The notes beneath the pieces are model-generated. The model searched no databases. It was not told the DNA's origin and was given only the letters and a program-made list of their open reading frames with translations. From contig CM047426.1 of the NCBI GenBank assembly GCA_026168455.1, forward strand, positions 43,728,307-43,792,306: DNA of 64,000 nucleotides. The letters run 5' to 3'. How positions within the stretch are numbered: position 1 is the stretch's first letter; each line of letters opens with the position of its first letter. The position numbers were made by a program, and so were the translations under genes. Of the stretch, positions 44,051 to 54,600 are shown in pieces. The DNA is from Theocolax elegans. Taxonomy: Eukaryota; Arthropoda; Insecta; Hymenoptera; Cerocephalidae.

Positions 44051-45080
44051 TGTGTTTCTCTCCCCTATGACATAACCTCAAATCAATGTATATCGATCAG
44101 ATGTTTGGATAAGGTGAGTGATTGACTTGCGTGTTGATCGATTCTTACTGCGTGTATTGTGTCTTGCACGATGCGCGGCCCGGTAAATTCAAATATATAT
44201 TTTTGGTTTTTTTTTTTTAATTTCTTCTCAATTAGGTTCATAATCAAAAGATTCTTCATTATTATAAAAATTGTTTAGTTAATCTACTATATTTAAAATT
44301 TAATAAAATACTTAACTACTTAAATTTAATTTTTTAAATTTTTATTACCAATTATTATTTGTTTCAACGGGGGAAAAAAAAAATTTTTTTATTGAAATGG
44401 TAAATTTTAATTTAGTCTTAAAAAAATTTTTTTGAGTTCTCTTGTAAATAATCATAAATAATTTATTAATTTTTATTACTTATCAGTAAACATAATGTAC
44501 TTAATTTGAAGTTTCGCGCCTGTGGTGGGGATGACTGTGTTGTCGATCTGATTAAGATTGATCGCATAGGTGTCTCTGAAAACGGGGGACGTGAGATTTC
44601 AAATTTTTCAGTATTAACCGTCTGTGATATACATTGTTAGCTTTATTTTAATATTTGACTGCCTTTTGCTTAATTTGTGTGATTATGTGTTAATTTATTT
44701 TGTAATGTTCTTCAAGTATTTATTTAATTTTCAATTTTTTGTGTTGATTATGGACACAACAATAGGGGAAAGGTATGTTATATATAACCTCAATCTCTGT
44801 GCAAAAATTGTTAAACGTTTGTTATTTTAATCATTGTTTTCAATTATAGAGCGACGCATCAGAGATGCTGTTAATAATATTGTATACCTATATATTGACG
44901 AAATAGTAAGTAACTTAGATTTATATATGTACAAATTGTGTTTAAAAGATGTTGTAAAATGAAATCATTTTTTAATAAAAAGGTATAGCCCGATGAGGAT
45001 GGAGGATATCCATCGAAACGTCGCCAAATAAATAAATATGGTTTGTTCATCAATATCGAGGAAAACCTACACTACTCCTA
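44051..45080 (+). repeat. Penelope-like 3' UTR / terminal region (mirrored at 39531-40563)
   Basis: About 1 kb non-coding segment present as an inverted copy at 39531-40563, so it forms the long arms of the inverted repeat. It contains a short open frame (44624-44830) mirrored at 39990-39784; it is hydrophobic and probably not translated. It ends GAAAACCTACACTACTCCTA at the target duplication. Confidence 0.85.
44990..45019 (+). ncRNA. Hammerhead-like core motif near Penelope-like end (tentative)
   Basis: CCGATGAG, then GATGG/CCATC around AGGATAT, then CGAAAC resembles the hammerhead core CUGANGA-stem II-GAAA with U4 changed to C. The inverted copy is at 39594-39625. I find no convincing stem III or cleavage triplet, so activity is doubtful. 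Penelope-like elements of other animals are known to carry hammerheads in their terminal repeats. Confidence 0.35.
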
Positions 45081-45094
45081 AATAAGTGCATTAT

Positions 45095-45683
45095 ATTTCC
45101 ATTTTATAATAAATTAGCCGCAATGCCTGTCCAGTTAATACATAAAAATGGTATATTTGAAAATGTCAGATAGTCTAATGAGATATTAAGTGTGAGAAAC
45201 TTTTTCCACATCCTCTTGATTCATCAATAAAAATAGAATTTTTCTTTATAATTTTGAAACATTACGAAACAGTATCATAGATATATTTTTATTGTTCATT
45301 GAATTAATTTACTGTAAATTGGTATTCAATAAACATGTTACTTTTGTTGTAGAATGTTGTTATCATGAATATATTTAATAAATTAAAATCATTTAATGAA
45401 TATCCATTGATTTGCAGCTTCTTATCAAATGCATTAAAAACTAAGTTTCCACTGTAACTTTTTTCACATTTTAGGTTATAAAATAAGTGTTGATTGTAAG
45501 ACATGCAAATAATTCACAACGGGCAGCAGGAAAGTGTAATTGCGCTGGCTTCTTCTAAACATCTATCCCACACATGATCCTCATTAACTAAATGTTTAGT
45601 TATAGCAGCTTTATAAAATGTGGGATATATTATACCATCAACCTTGTGTAAATCTTTAAATGAAATTACCCCGCCTAACATAT
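45095..45683 (-). pseudogene. Helitron helicase relic, N-terminal side
   Basis: In minus sense: VISFKDLHKVDGIIYPTFYKAA and VWDRCLEEASA (the conserved ATSFEDLRTVDG...YPTF...W.xCLEEA block of Helitron transposases). Then, with stops and frameshifts, FIDESRGCGKSF (degenerate Walker A, about 45200) and LTGQALRLIYY. It continues at 39487 beyond the Penelope-like cluster. Repeat X interrupts it upstream at 45684. Confidence 0.78.
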
Positions 45684-45930
45684 TGTCACGTCCAGACTTG
45701 CACCAATCACTATAAAAAATATTACAAGAAGGCAAATGGTTAATAAACCATTCGCGTTCCTTTCGCTCTTGTTTGACTAGGACTAGCCTTACGTCTCCGG
45801 GAGTAGCGAGCGAAGTTATTTTGAGAATAGAGATGCAGGATATAATGTGGGATAAATAAAATAATATATGTTTTATTTCGTATTAATGATGCATTATTTA
45901 TTTAAATATAATATGCTGTTTTCCTTTAAA
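45684..45930 (+). repeat. LTR-like repeat X, copy 2 (uninterrupted by BEL/Pao)
   Basis: Same start TGTCACGTCCAGACTTG as 19208 and continuous across the site where the BEL/Pao sits in copy 1 (AATGATGCATTATTTATT), so it acts as the paralogous empty site. Confidence 0.75.
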
Positions 45931-47660
45931 TGAACACGTGCAACTAAATTATTACAGCTTTTTAATGGGCAAAAATACATAAATTCACACTATTTTATTT
46001 ACAATTGCATAAATTTATTTAAGTCAAATAAAGATCTTAATTTTGATTAAATAAACAAGTGTGCGGCGAACACGGTAACATATTACAGAATAAAATATTC
46101 GCAAGGTTATTTTATTATAAACATTAATAATTAATAATTGAAATAAGAATCATTATAAATAAATGCAGATTAAATAAAAAAATTGTTGTCGTTTAAAACA
46201 TGAATTATAGTTAATAAATTGCAATTCAAACCGTGAATATTTCAAATCAAATGCAATGCAACGAATAATTATTATAAATAAATTGTACTATATAATAATA
46301 ATTGTTTTAAAAGCAAAAGGTTGGTTCAGCAATCGAAATAACATAAAATATCAGGTCTGCATTGTGACGCTGCACTGGGGATCAGGGTGCAGGTCAATTA
46401 TGGTCAACAATTAATATAAATAAAATAAGTATTTATTACACGATATATATATTAGAGGGGTGGGCGCCAGCCGCGTTAACTCGCGACGAATCTCGATAAC
46501 ACGCGGGTTATCGGTAACTACCTGGAGCCGTGCTCCACTGCTCGTATCCGTTTCGCTGTAGGGGAGGGGAAGGGGAAGGATGGGACTGACGGGATGCTCG
46601 CACGCACCTTGCGCGGTACACGGCGGTACCGGCAGCAGAGATATGTATTATTCTCACCAACCTTACTAAATCTCCGGAACACCGGGTTGATCGCTAGTCT
46701 CCGGAACACCGGGTTGGTACGCTGTTGCTCGCTTTATCTCTCTCTCTTTCTCACACACTCGCTATCGCCTTGGCGGACCGTAGAGCTCTGACTCTCGGCG
46801 TGCTCGAGAGTCCCGTGTTCGTACCGCGCGCCTGCGCAGTACGTACTCGTGCGCGGCACCTCGATCTCGCGTCGTGCGAGCGTGTCGAGTGCCGCAGTGT
46901 TCAGGCTGTATCGTTACAAGTCAGATGTATGGCGTTTGTTGGCCTGGTGCAGTGTACCTCTCGGCGATGCTGTAGGACTTCATCCTGGGTAATTATTACA
47001 TCGTTCCGTCTTGCTTATATCAACTAATTGGTACGGCGTGAGTTTCAGGTACGAAGCTCACCCGCCGCTGCATTGCTGCCCGACGCCGCCTCGATCATCT
47101 CTCCACGACGACGACGTACCAGAACGACCGGTCCCAGGTCTTCAACTACTCCAGGTAATTCATTCAGTGTTGGGGTCACGCTAGTGTGCGTGTTCAAGTG
47201 TATAGTATTTTACAAGGTCTGCTGTACACGTTGTTTGTGTACAGCAACCTAACCTCTTTGTCCTATACAGTTCCTTGTACAGCGGTAGTAATTATATACA
47301 GCTGTACATATCTTCCCTTGTCTTGTCTCTTCTTGGCTGTGGCAATTTATCCTCTTCCTTGCTCCTTACCCTATTGCTGTGTTTTTGTTCTTATAAACAT
47401 CTCTTTTACAGCTGTATCTTGCTTGGCGTTGGAGGTTCTTCGGCTTCCTGCCTGGGTACCATCTCATCGCCCTGACTGCTGCACTGTAGAGCTGAGGAGT
47501 GTCCTCTAGGCTCATTCATCGACAGCCTCCCTTGATCCATCTATGCTGTTGAGTTAGACCCGAAGGAGCCCTCCTGATTTCTATGCTCGCCCAGGACTTC
47601 CTCGCCAGGATCACCTAGTGCTTCGGCTGCATGTGTGTGTTGCGCTTGGGGTGGGGTTAT
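45931..47660. other. AT-rich then CpG-containing region, no recognised gene
   Basis: 45931-46440 is AT-rich, probably still repeat X. From 46460 the sequence becomes GC-richer with (TC)n patches near 46738. Several short overlapping frames exist with no domain; likely internal/leader sequence of an LTR element or a host 5' region. Not assigned. Confidence 0.35.
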
Positions 47661-47666
47661 TAGACT

Positions 47667-47773
47667 GTGAGGGTAGGTAGGATGTAGCTGATGTGCGGGT
47701 AGGTAGCTAGGGAAGAGTATATGGGTAGGTAGTATAGCTAGGGACTCGTTTAGCTTATCCGGGTAGGTAGGTG
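47667..47773. repeat. Minisatellite with GGGTAGGTAG, four copies
   Basis: GGGTAGGTAG recurs at 47671, 47697, 47723 and 47761, spaced 26-38 bp with partly similar spacers. Confidence 0.75.
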
Positions 47774-47919
47774 TTTGTCATGGGTTCAGTCGCTCGCTCT
47801 TGACATGTGCAAAGCACATTGTCACAGCATTTACGAATAATACAAGCGTATTGATAGCCGAAAAGAATATACCTTAAGTACCCAAACATATAGATATACA
47901 TATAAGTATATACATATAA

Positions 47920-47924
<5 letters not shown>

Positions 47925-47985
<61 letters not shown>
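47925..47985. repeat. (TA)n(TG)n compound microsatellite
   Basis: About 33 bp of TA followed by about 28 bp of TG. Confidence 0.95.
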
Positions 47986-47987
<2 letters not shown>

Positions 47988-47989
47988 TC

Positions 47990-48946
47990 GGTGAAGAACG
48001 AAGGTCCGCCTCGAACGTGGATAGCGGTGTCAAATTGCTGGATAATGCCCTGCTAGACCTGCGGGCGTCGACGTTAGATGTGTATGCGATTGGAGTCCGA
48101 TGATTTCCAGATGTCGAAGTCGTAGTTCCTTGACTATGGCTCGTAGATGTCAATGATACGTCTTGATCCCCGAATACAAGATCTCTCGTGATTTGTAATG
48201 TGTATTACTTTAAAGTTCGAGTAACAGAGCCACGCACTCGGATAAAAATCAAAGAGTTGACTAGCAGAGCTTCGCCTTGCGAAAGCTTTAGATGAAAAAT
48301 TAGGAGTGGCTGTGTCTGTCCTGGGTCCTCTTTATATACCCTAAAAATCTATGCATCTGTCCTTGTCTTACACTTCGCCTTGTCTTACACTTTACCTTAT
48401 ATGGAAATTGTGTAAGTAGTTCTCGATTTTTCTGTGCTTGCACCCGATTGGGCCGTTAGATGTGCGTAATTAAAAATTATCGAATCCCGTGCATTTTCTG
48501 TATCGCTTCGTAGTTAATTCGGAGAATATGCTGTCCCCCTTTTATTACTGCGACGTTACCCAAAGAACGGCTTAATTTATTACTTCCTTCTAATGCTCGA
48601 ATTTTCTAGTCGATGTTTCCCATCGCCGGCTCTTCTCCGAGCATTGATTTTATAGTGCAGTACAAAAAAACTCTTGCGTAACCCTTCGTTTCGATCTCAC
48701 TATCGGCGATCCCGCTTATATGCGTATTGGCTTTGAATAATATCTTCAACTCTACTTATCAGTCTCTTTTTCGTTTGAAACACTCGTAAAATAATCTGTT
48801 CCTTAGCTCTATTTTATATTACTGCATTTACTTAGAATCATTCTTTATCAACCTTATTTTGTTCGTCTTCTACGCCGTATTTTTATTCTAAACTACGCAG
48901 TACTTTTTACGAAAAATAATAATATAATTTTCGTCGGGACGCGACA
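47990..48946 (-). repeat. Gypsy-type LTR-like segment
   Basis: In minus sense it starts TGTCGCGTCCCGACG at 48946 right after a polypurine-like tract AAAAAGGGGGGGAGT (48947-48961), and has a TATA-like TATATAAAG near 48335. The 48421-48565 part matches the reverse complement of 54440-54595, the leader/gag start of the Gypsy element, in the opposite sense to the LTR reading, so the internal organisation is not settled. Confidence 0.5.
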
Positions 48947-48961
48947 ACTCCCCCCCTTTTT

Positions 48962-49429
48962 AAAAACGACGCCCTCGTCGTTGATCAATATTATTATTAT
49001 ATTATTATTTCTCTTAACATAAGATATCATACTTAATTTTAAATTATAAACATTATTTCGATTAATTTTTCTTTATTTCTTATGGTGAACTTTATAAACC
49101 ATATTACAATTATTTCTTTCGTAATTCAACTTCGTTTGTTATTATTTTTCATACATCTATTACATTATTTCAAACAGTTTAACAGTATTGATATAGTTCA
49201 CCTATAAAAATAGAAGCTAAAAAATATAAAGGGTTTTATTATTACAACTTTTATTCTAGATATTCCGAAAAATTGTATAATTTTTATTAAATGTGTTTTC
49301 TGTATATAAAGAATTTATTCTTCTTTTGTTTTTACTCCTAATTTTTAGTATTCATCAATTCGTGTTAAAAATATATGTTATTTGTATTTTTCTTGTTCTC
49401 GTATCCATTTTTTTTACAAAAGTTAACTT
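48962..49429. other. AT-rich spacer
   Basis: No gene or repeat recognised. Confidence 0.5.
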
Positions 49430-50275
49430 ATGGAAAATGTAAAGTAGAAATGTAAAGTTGAAAATGCTAAATTTATACTTTTGAAAAGTATAAATTTTTG
49501 GGCGTTAATTCTCAAAGAGTAAGTAATAGATTTTGTACACGGAGAAAAATTTCTTACGTTTAACCTATAAAATTGACGTGCTCTCTAACCAAGCGTATGT
49601 GTACAGTTTTAACCTAAGCGTATTAAGATTCGTTCTAATGCACTCACAGGTTCAACCTATGTGAAATTGATGCTACACATTAAAGACATCAAACTTCATA
49701 GGTTAAACCTGTAACGCCACGGGATTAAACTATAAACATACGCTTGATTAGAGAGCACACGCCAATTTTATAGGTTAAACGTAAGAAATGTTTCTCCGTG
49801 TACTTTAGCTAAAGTTTAAAACACTAAATTTACACTTTTAAAAAGTATAAATTTAGCATTTTCAACTTTACGGAAAGTGTAGTATCCACTATTTACTCTT
49901 TGAAAATGAAGGTCCGAAAAATTATACTTTACAAAAGAGGAAAAATCGCAATTTCAACTTTTCAAAAGTGTAAATTTATCGTTTTAAAGTTCACCTAAAG
50001 TATAACATCCATTATTTGGTCTTTTCAAGACAACGTCTGAAAAATTATACTTTTCAAAGGAGTAAAAATCGCAATTTATACTTCTCTTATAGTGGAATTT
50101 TCGCTTTTTACACTTTAGAAAAATAGAAATATAGCATTTTACACTAATCAAAGTGTAATTTTCGTTATTTACTCTCTTCAAAAGAGGAATTCTATAAATT
50201 TAATCTTTTCAAAATAGTAAATTGACATTTTTATACTTTTTAGGTTCAGTTTTTACACTTTAGAGTTTAGAGTGT
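49430..50275. repeat. Nested palindromes: 269 bp MITE inside a CACTTTTxAAAAGTG-type palindromic repeat field
   Basis: Inner element 49535-49803: GTACACGGAGAAA...TTTAACCTATAAAATTG pairs with its complement at the right end, and AAGCGTATG / CATACGCTT inside. Outer inverted repeat: GTAAAGTTGAAAATGCTAAA (49452) pairs with 49840-49872. From 49870 to 50275 short self-complementary motifs (TACACTTT/AAAGTGTA) recur, with a ~125 bp direct repeat (ATCCA(C/T)TATTT...GAAAAATTATACTTT). Confidence 0.8.
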
Positions 50276-50439
50276 ACGGTCTTTCAGATTAACCAAATAC
50301 TTAATATGGGTTTGATTATTTTTTTCTATTATTACAATGTATTTTATATATTATCAAATACCTAATACATTGGTATATCGGAATATAAATAAATTTCTCT
50401 TCCAGTGTCTACTTAATTTAATTTGATTATGCTATTAAA

Positions 50440-51105
50440 GTGGTTACTACATTTTTATTTTTTTATTTCTTCTTTTTTGCCGACTTTAAAGTAAACTTCC
50501 TGCTCATCTTCATTATGCATAGCTAATCGTATTATGGCATGTGATATTTCGTGTAATGTATATTCTAATAATCTGCGCATTCTTTCTAGGGAACATAAAT
50601 ACCTCTCTTATTTCAGTAAATGCCCAGTCGTGTTCTTTGAAGACAATATTTAAATTTTATACAATGTATAGTAAACCACATAATTCTACGTTAATGTCAC
50701 AATTAAATTTTATCAGCAAATGAGAACCATATGGTACAACAAATCTATTAGCAACTTCTCCTTTATGATTTTACTTTTATAAATGATTTCTTTATTCTCA
50801 ATTCCTTAAATATAATATGGAAATCCAGGCGAATTTAAAGTTGTTTTATTATTATAATTTTTTGGAAAACATTTCATACATTTTTTGTCTTTACTCATAC
50901 AAGGAGAACTTGTGTTTTGTTCTTCACACGGACGGAGAATCATAAATTCTTTTACGATGTTATGTAACCATTGATAAATATTTTCATAGTTCATCAACTT
51001 GCTCAGGAGTATTGATTTAATTATCGCCATCTAAAAATAGTTTCATATTTTTCTATATTTTTTATTATTTCTATCATAAATAAGTGAGGCTTTCCATAAA
51101 AGCCA
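50440..51105 (-). pseudogene. Helitron Rep (HUH-type) relic
   Basis: In minus sense from about 51105: YGFYGKPHLFMIEI (degenerate HUH region), then the 74-codon frame 51030-50806 with RPCEEQNTSSPCMSKDKKCM and CFPKNYNNKT, matching the conserved HGPCG...SPCM...CxKxFPK block. Then VVPYGSHLLIKFNCDINVE and, shifted, RLLEYTLHEISHAIIRLAMH with EVYFKVG. Same strand and correct order relative to the helicase relic, so one Helitron split by later insertions is likely. Confidence 0.75.
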
Positions 51106-52091
51106 TATTTACTTTATACTACTTTATATATATATATATAAATAAACGTATTTTTCCCGCGTTGCGGCGGCGGTTACCTGTCCGCTCTACCAAATCTGTT
51201 AAGTGTTAGTCTGAAACCGTGTTACTGTTTCAGATAACAACCAGGTAAAATTCAAATCTGAAATTGACCGCGAAACAGGGATATCGCGTCGAGCACTTGT
51301 CAACCAGCAATATACGAGCTCTTAGGATTACGGAAGGAATTGTACGCGGGTTAAAATTCAATTACTCGAATATCGAATTAAAATATAATGATAAATTGAA
51401 TTTATTGAAATAAATGTAAAAGATAAATAACAAACAAAATCTCTAATCGTCGCCGAGGTCTATGCTTTTATTACAAGTCGGTAAACGGCCGACTTGTAGA
51501 GAGAGGGAGGAAAAATATCGCGAACTAAAATAATATGCCCAGTCGATTATTTATTAATTGCAAATAAAAACACGATCGCGTGAAGTGGCACCACTTACTT
51601 TATAAGTTGCTGTAGTGGTTGGTAAACAACGAACAACCGATTGGTTGCTCTCTCTCTCTCTCTCTAACTCTCGCTGCGGTGTAGAACAGATTGTCCGTGC
51701 GCCCGTGCACCGAGGTTGTGTGGATGCAGGTCGGTTCACGGTGTTGCACCACTCACTGCAAATGCAGGATCGGCCTGCAGTCGGAACGCACACACGAAAC
51801 GCACGGCAAAACACAGCACGGTGAAGCTTAACACGGGACACGGGGAGATCACACCTGTTGCGTAAGAAGGCGGCTATATCTCTTCGCAGCGCGCGTGAAT
51901 CTCTCCCTCACCTAACTGATCAAGTGCGTGCGTGAATATTTCGCGCGCGAAGTCGATCTCGTCCGTGTAGCCACGACGAACCGAGCCGAGCCGAATCTCG
52001 CCGGCCCGACCCGATGCGAACATTACGATACTGTTCGCTCGTGTTGCTCGAATTCGTCAAACGATAAGGTAAACAATACCTTACCGTTACA
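51106..52091 (-). repeat. Gypsy 3' LTR region (far end uncertain)
   Basis: In element sense it begins TGTAACGGTAAGG at 52091, just after the polypurine tract GGAAGGGGGG (52092-52101). It is CpG-containing, with a (TC)n tract at 51648-51665 and a hairpin TACAAGTCGG/CCGACTTGTA at 51472-51499. The other end and the 5' LTR were not found. Confidence 0.55.
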
Positions 52092-52279
52092 CCCCCCTTC
52101 CAGATTCCACATACCCGTGATGTGGCTTCTGCATCCCTGACGAATTTGGGATGGGAAGTGGCTACACAGGTACAAAAAAACTGGCCCGAAAGTCCGGACT
52201 CGAACTGCAGTTTCGTCGTGGTCTGCCTCTACCTCGCTTGGCTAGCCCGCGGTGGCTAGCGGTCGGAATTACCGTCGAC

Positions 52280-53105
52280 CTATCCCGCGGCCTGGCGTCG
52301 ACCCTCGCGTTTTTTACGCGGCCTACCTCTATTTCTTTTAACGGGGGGCACGACATTCGCGTTATCTCGTTCCCCGCGTGGAACGGCGCTCGCTTGCGCC
52401 TCGCCGCGTGAGACGTCTTCGCTCGCAGGAACCGTGTCGCGTTCGGGTTCTTCTTCCCTCGTAGGTAGATCGGTCTCGATATCGTCTTGTTGGCCGTACT
52501 CATCGCCATGGTCATCCGATAAGTACGGTTTGAGGTACTGGACATGGCATTTCTCCTCATGTCCCTGGGTATCCTGGATCTTAACAGTATTTGGGCCGTA
52601 ACTGTGGACAATCAAATAAGGACCGACGTATTTTGGAGTTAACTTGGCTGAGATGCCTTGTGCGCTGGATGAGAGGACTCGGTTCTTCTTCCATACCAAG
52701 TCCCCGACTTCAAAAGAAGCCGCTCGTCTCCCGGCATTATAGTAACCGGCTTGCCTATCCTGAGCTTTATTAGCTCTAGCTGAAGCTTTCTTGTAAAGCT
52801 TACGTAGTCGTGATAGCCGATCACTCCACACAAGCAAACGCTGGTGTTCCAAACGTTGCTGAGTCAACTCGTCTTGAACTCAACGAGCAGTGCCGGGTGG
52901 CTGAGGCTGGCGGCCGTAATTTAACATGACCGGGCTCCATCCTGTCGAACTCTGTACCGCCGTATTTAAAGCAAACACAAGTAGTGGTACGGAGGAATAG
53001 TTGTATGAAATATTCCTCGTTCCACGAGACAATTATCTACGAGCTTGTTCTTGAACTCAGTGCCATTGTCGGATAAAAATACTTCCGGTGTGCCAAAACG
53101 CATGA
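52280..53105 (-). pseudogene. Gypsy integrase remnant: core fragment and GPY/F C-terminus
   Basis: From 53103: FGTPEVFLSDNGTEFKNK (second catalytic Asp of the DDE core) and HTTIPPYH. A further deletion removes the Glu region and joins to FALNTAVQSSTGWSP. After a stop near 52880 the frame 52867-52280 carries the helical linker, DLVWKKNR and KLTPKYVGPYLI (GPY/F module), then an acidic/basic tail ending in an AT-hook-like RGRPRKKR. No complete catalytic triad. Confidence 0.85.
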
Positions 53106-53109
53106 CGAC

Positions 53110-54465
53110 TCATCCTTCTAGTGTCTCCTTCCTCCTCCTAAACTGAGGAGGAGACTTGTGGGTTTTCTTCCAAGGTGGCGTATCTTTATCCACCTTAACC
53201 CCAGCTATCTGGCTACTCGTTCGCATGGTCCTAAGGGATTCTTCCAGGACTTTTGTGGGCCGTTCAATCCGATCTTCCCGACTCGACTCGCTCACCTCCT
53301 TAGCCACGCTTGCTACCTTGGGCTTGGCGGTTGACCGCTTTTTGGACTTTGCCTTGTAAGCAAGTTTCGGCAGCATTAAATCTGCCTCTGCTGGAGGCGG
53401 TCGATATAACTTTTCCCGCTCGAGCGTTTGTTCGGCGTTCATCGCCAGCTCCAATAAATCTTCAACCGATTTGGCTTCAGCCCTCTTAAACAACCGCTTA
53501 AGCTGAGGTAGCATGTTACGGTAGAGATGGTCCAATTGCCTACGCTCGCTCGGGATCGGGTTGAGTTTTCGCATGATTGCGATTGAGCAGGTGATGTAAT
53601 TTCTCACCGGCTCATCCTTACCCTGTGTCCGAGCATTGGACTCCTCGATGAGCCTTTGCTAAAAGCTTTGGCTCATTCCGTACCATTTCTTGGCAGATTT
53701 CACAAAATCTTGCCACGAGTGCCATTTGTCCTTCTCATTTCGGTACCACGTAGTTGCGGTTCCAGTGAGTAGTTCGGACAAGGACGGCAACACCTCGTCC
53801 TCGCTGAGGTTGGCGAGAATCCTACAGTCTTCGACTCTTGCAAGGAAGGCATCGATACTCTGGCTTTTGTCGCCAGAGAATCGGACTCCCCACTTACGAA
53901 CCACCGCACCAACGTCGCGCGGTGTCCCGGCCGATCTCGACGTTGATTGGTCGGACTCGTAAAAGTCCTTCAGATTTAGGTAGGGAGAGCTTGAACGTGA
54001 AGGCTGTCTCAGTCTCCGTATGTCACCCCTCCCCCAAGCTCCTCCAGCATTTGCATGAAGTGCTTGAGACCCCTCAGGCTCTACCTGCACGTGTTGTGGT
54101 CTGATGTCCGTCTCGTCCAGGATGTAACACGTATAGGTGTCCTGAAACTGTACATGTTGGGTTGGCTCCCGGGTATTGTTTAAGCTGGAAGCTTGTGCAC
54201 CGTTTGGCAAGTCCAACTTGCCGTTGACGGTGTGCATCTGTACTTCCAGCTCCTTAACCCGTTCCGTCAAGGTGGATAATTTACTTATTTGCTCCGCTAA
54301 CATCGAAGCAAAATTCTTTGGTATCTCGAACTGAGCGCCAGTATCGGATACCAAAGTTATCCATTCCTCCTTGTCGGTTTCTTGGTCGGAGGTGTCGAAC
54401 TGCCCATCTTCCTCTCGCTCGTCCGTATCTTCTACATCTAGAGCGAGATTTTTGGGTAATGCCAC
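53110..54465 (-). pseudogene. Gypsy Gag (one in-frame stop)
   Basis: One frame from 54465 to 53110 interrupted by TAG at 53659-53661. N-terminal acidic region (about 10-35), a heptad helix LSTLTERVKELEVQM, a Ser-rich linker and then the Gag core: FLARVEDCRILANLS, LLTGTATTWYRNEKDKW, WQDFVKSAKKWYG before the stop and RNYITCSIAIMRKL, LYRNMLPQLK, SVEDLLELAMNAE after it. No ATG at 54465 (codon is GTG), so the true start lies upstream or is lost. No zinc knuckle seen before the deletion point. Confidence 0.82.
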
Positions 54466-54600
54466 AAAGATGAAAGGGGGGTACCAATTTCTCCGTATGA
54501 ACTACAAAGCGATACTGAAAATGCATGGGATTCGATAATTTTTGATCACGCACATCAAACGAGTGTAAGTACAGAAAAATCGAGAACCGATTATACTTAA

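Larger units (their letters stand above)
39502..45080. mobile_element. Penelope-like element cluster, inverted arrangement, 14 bp target duplication
   Basis: Flanked by AATAAGTGCATTAT at 39488-39501 and 45081-45094. A minus-strand arm (39531-about 41118) and plus-strand copies (about 41119-42620 and 42640-45080) share RT, 3' UTR and terminal sequence. Inverted, 5'-truncated partner copies are usual for Penelope-like elements (family knowledge). All copies lack the N-terminal half. It interrupts a Helitron helicase. Confidence 0.9.
52092..54600 (-). mobile_element. Internally deleted Ty3/Gypsy element
   Basis: Gag runs almost directly into the integrase: gag ends at 53110 and an integrase core motif begins about 10 nt later, so protease, RT, RNase H and most of the integrase are missing. 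A deletion derivative that would depend on a helper. Confidence 0.85.

Noticed and set aside
44624..44830. 68-codon hydrophobic frame, mirrored at 39784-39990
   Set aside because: Lies in the Penelope-like non-coding terminal region; conservation between arms reflects recent duplication, not selection on protein.
44990..45019. Confident hammerhead ribozyme in the Penelope-like terminus
   Set aside because: The conserved U4 is C, and neither a stem III nor an NUH cleavage site could be drawn; reported only as tentative.
53659..53661. Programmed stop readthrough in the Gypsy gag
   Set aside because: The stop lies in the middle of the Gag core rather than at a gag-pol border, and the element is a deletion derivative, so a plain nonsense mutation is more likely.
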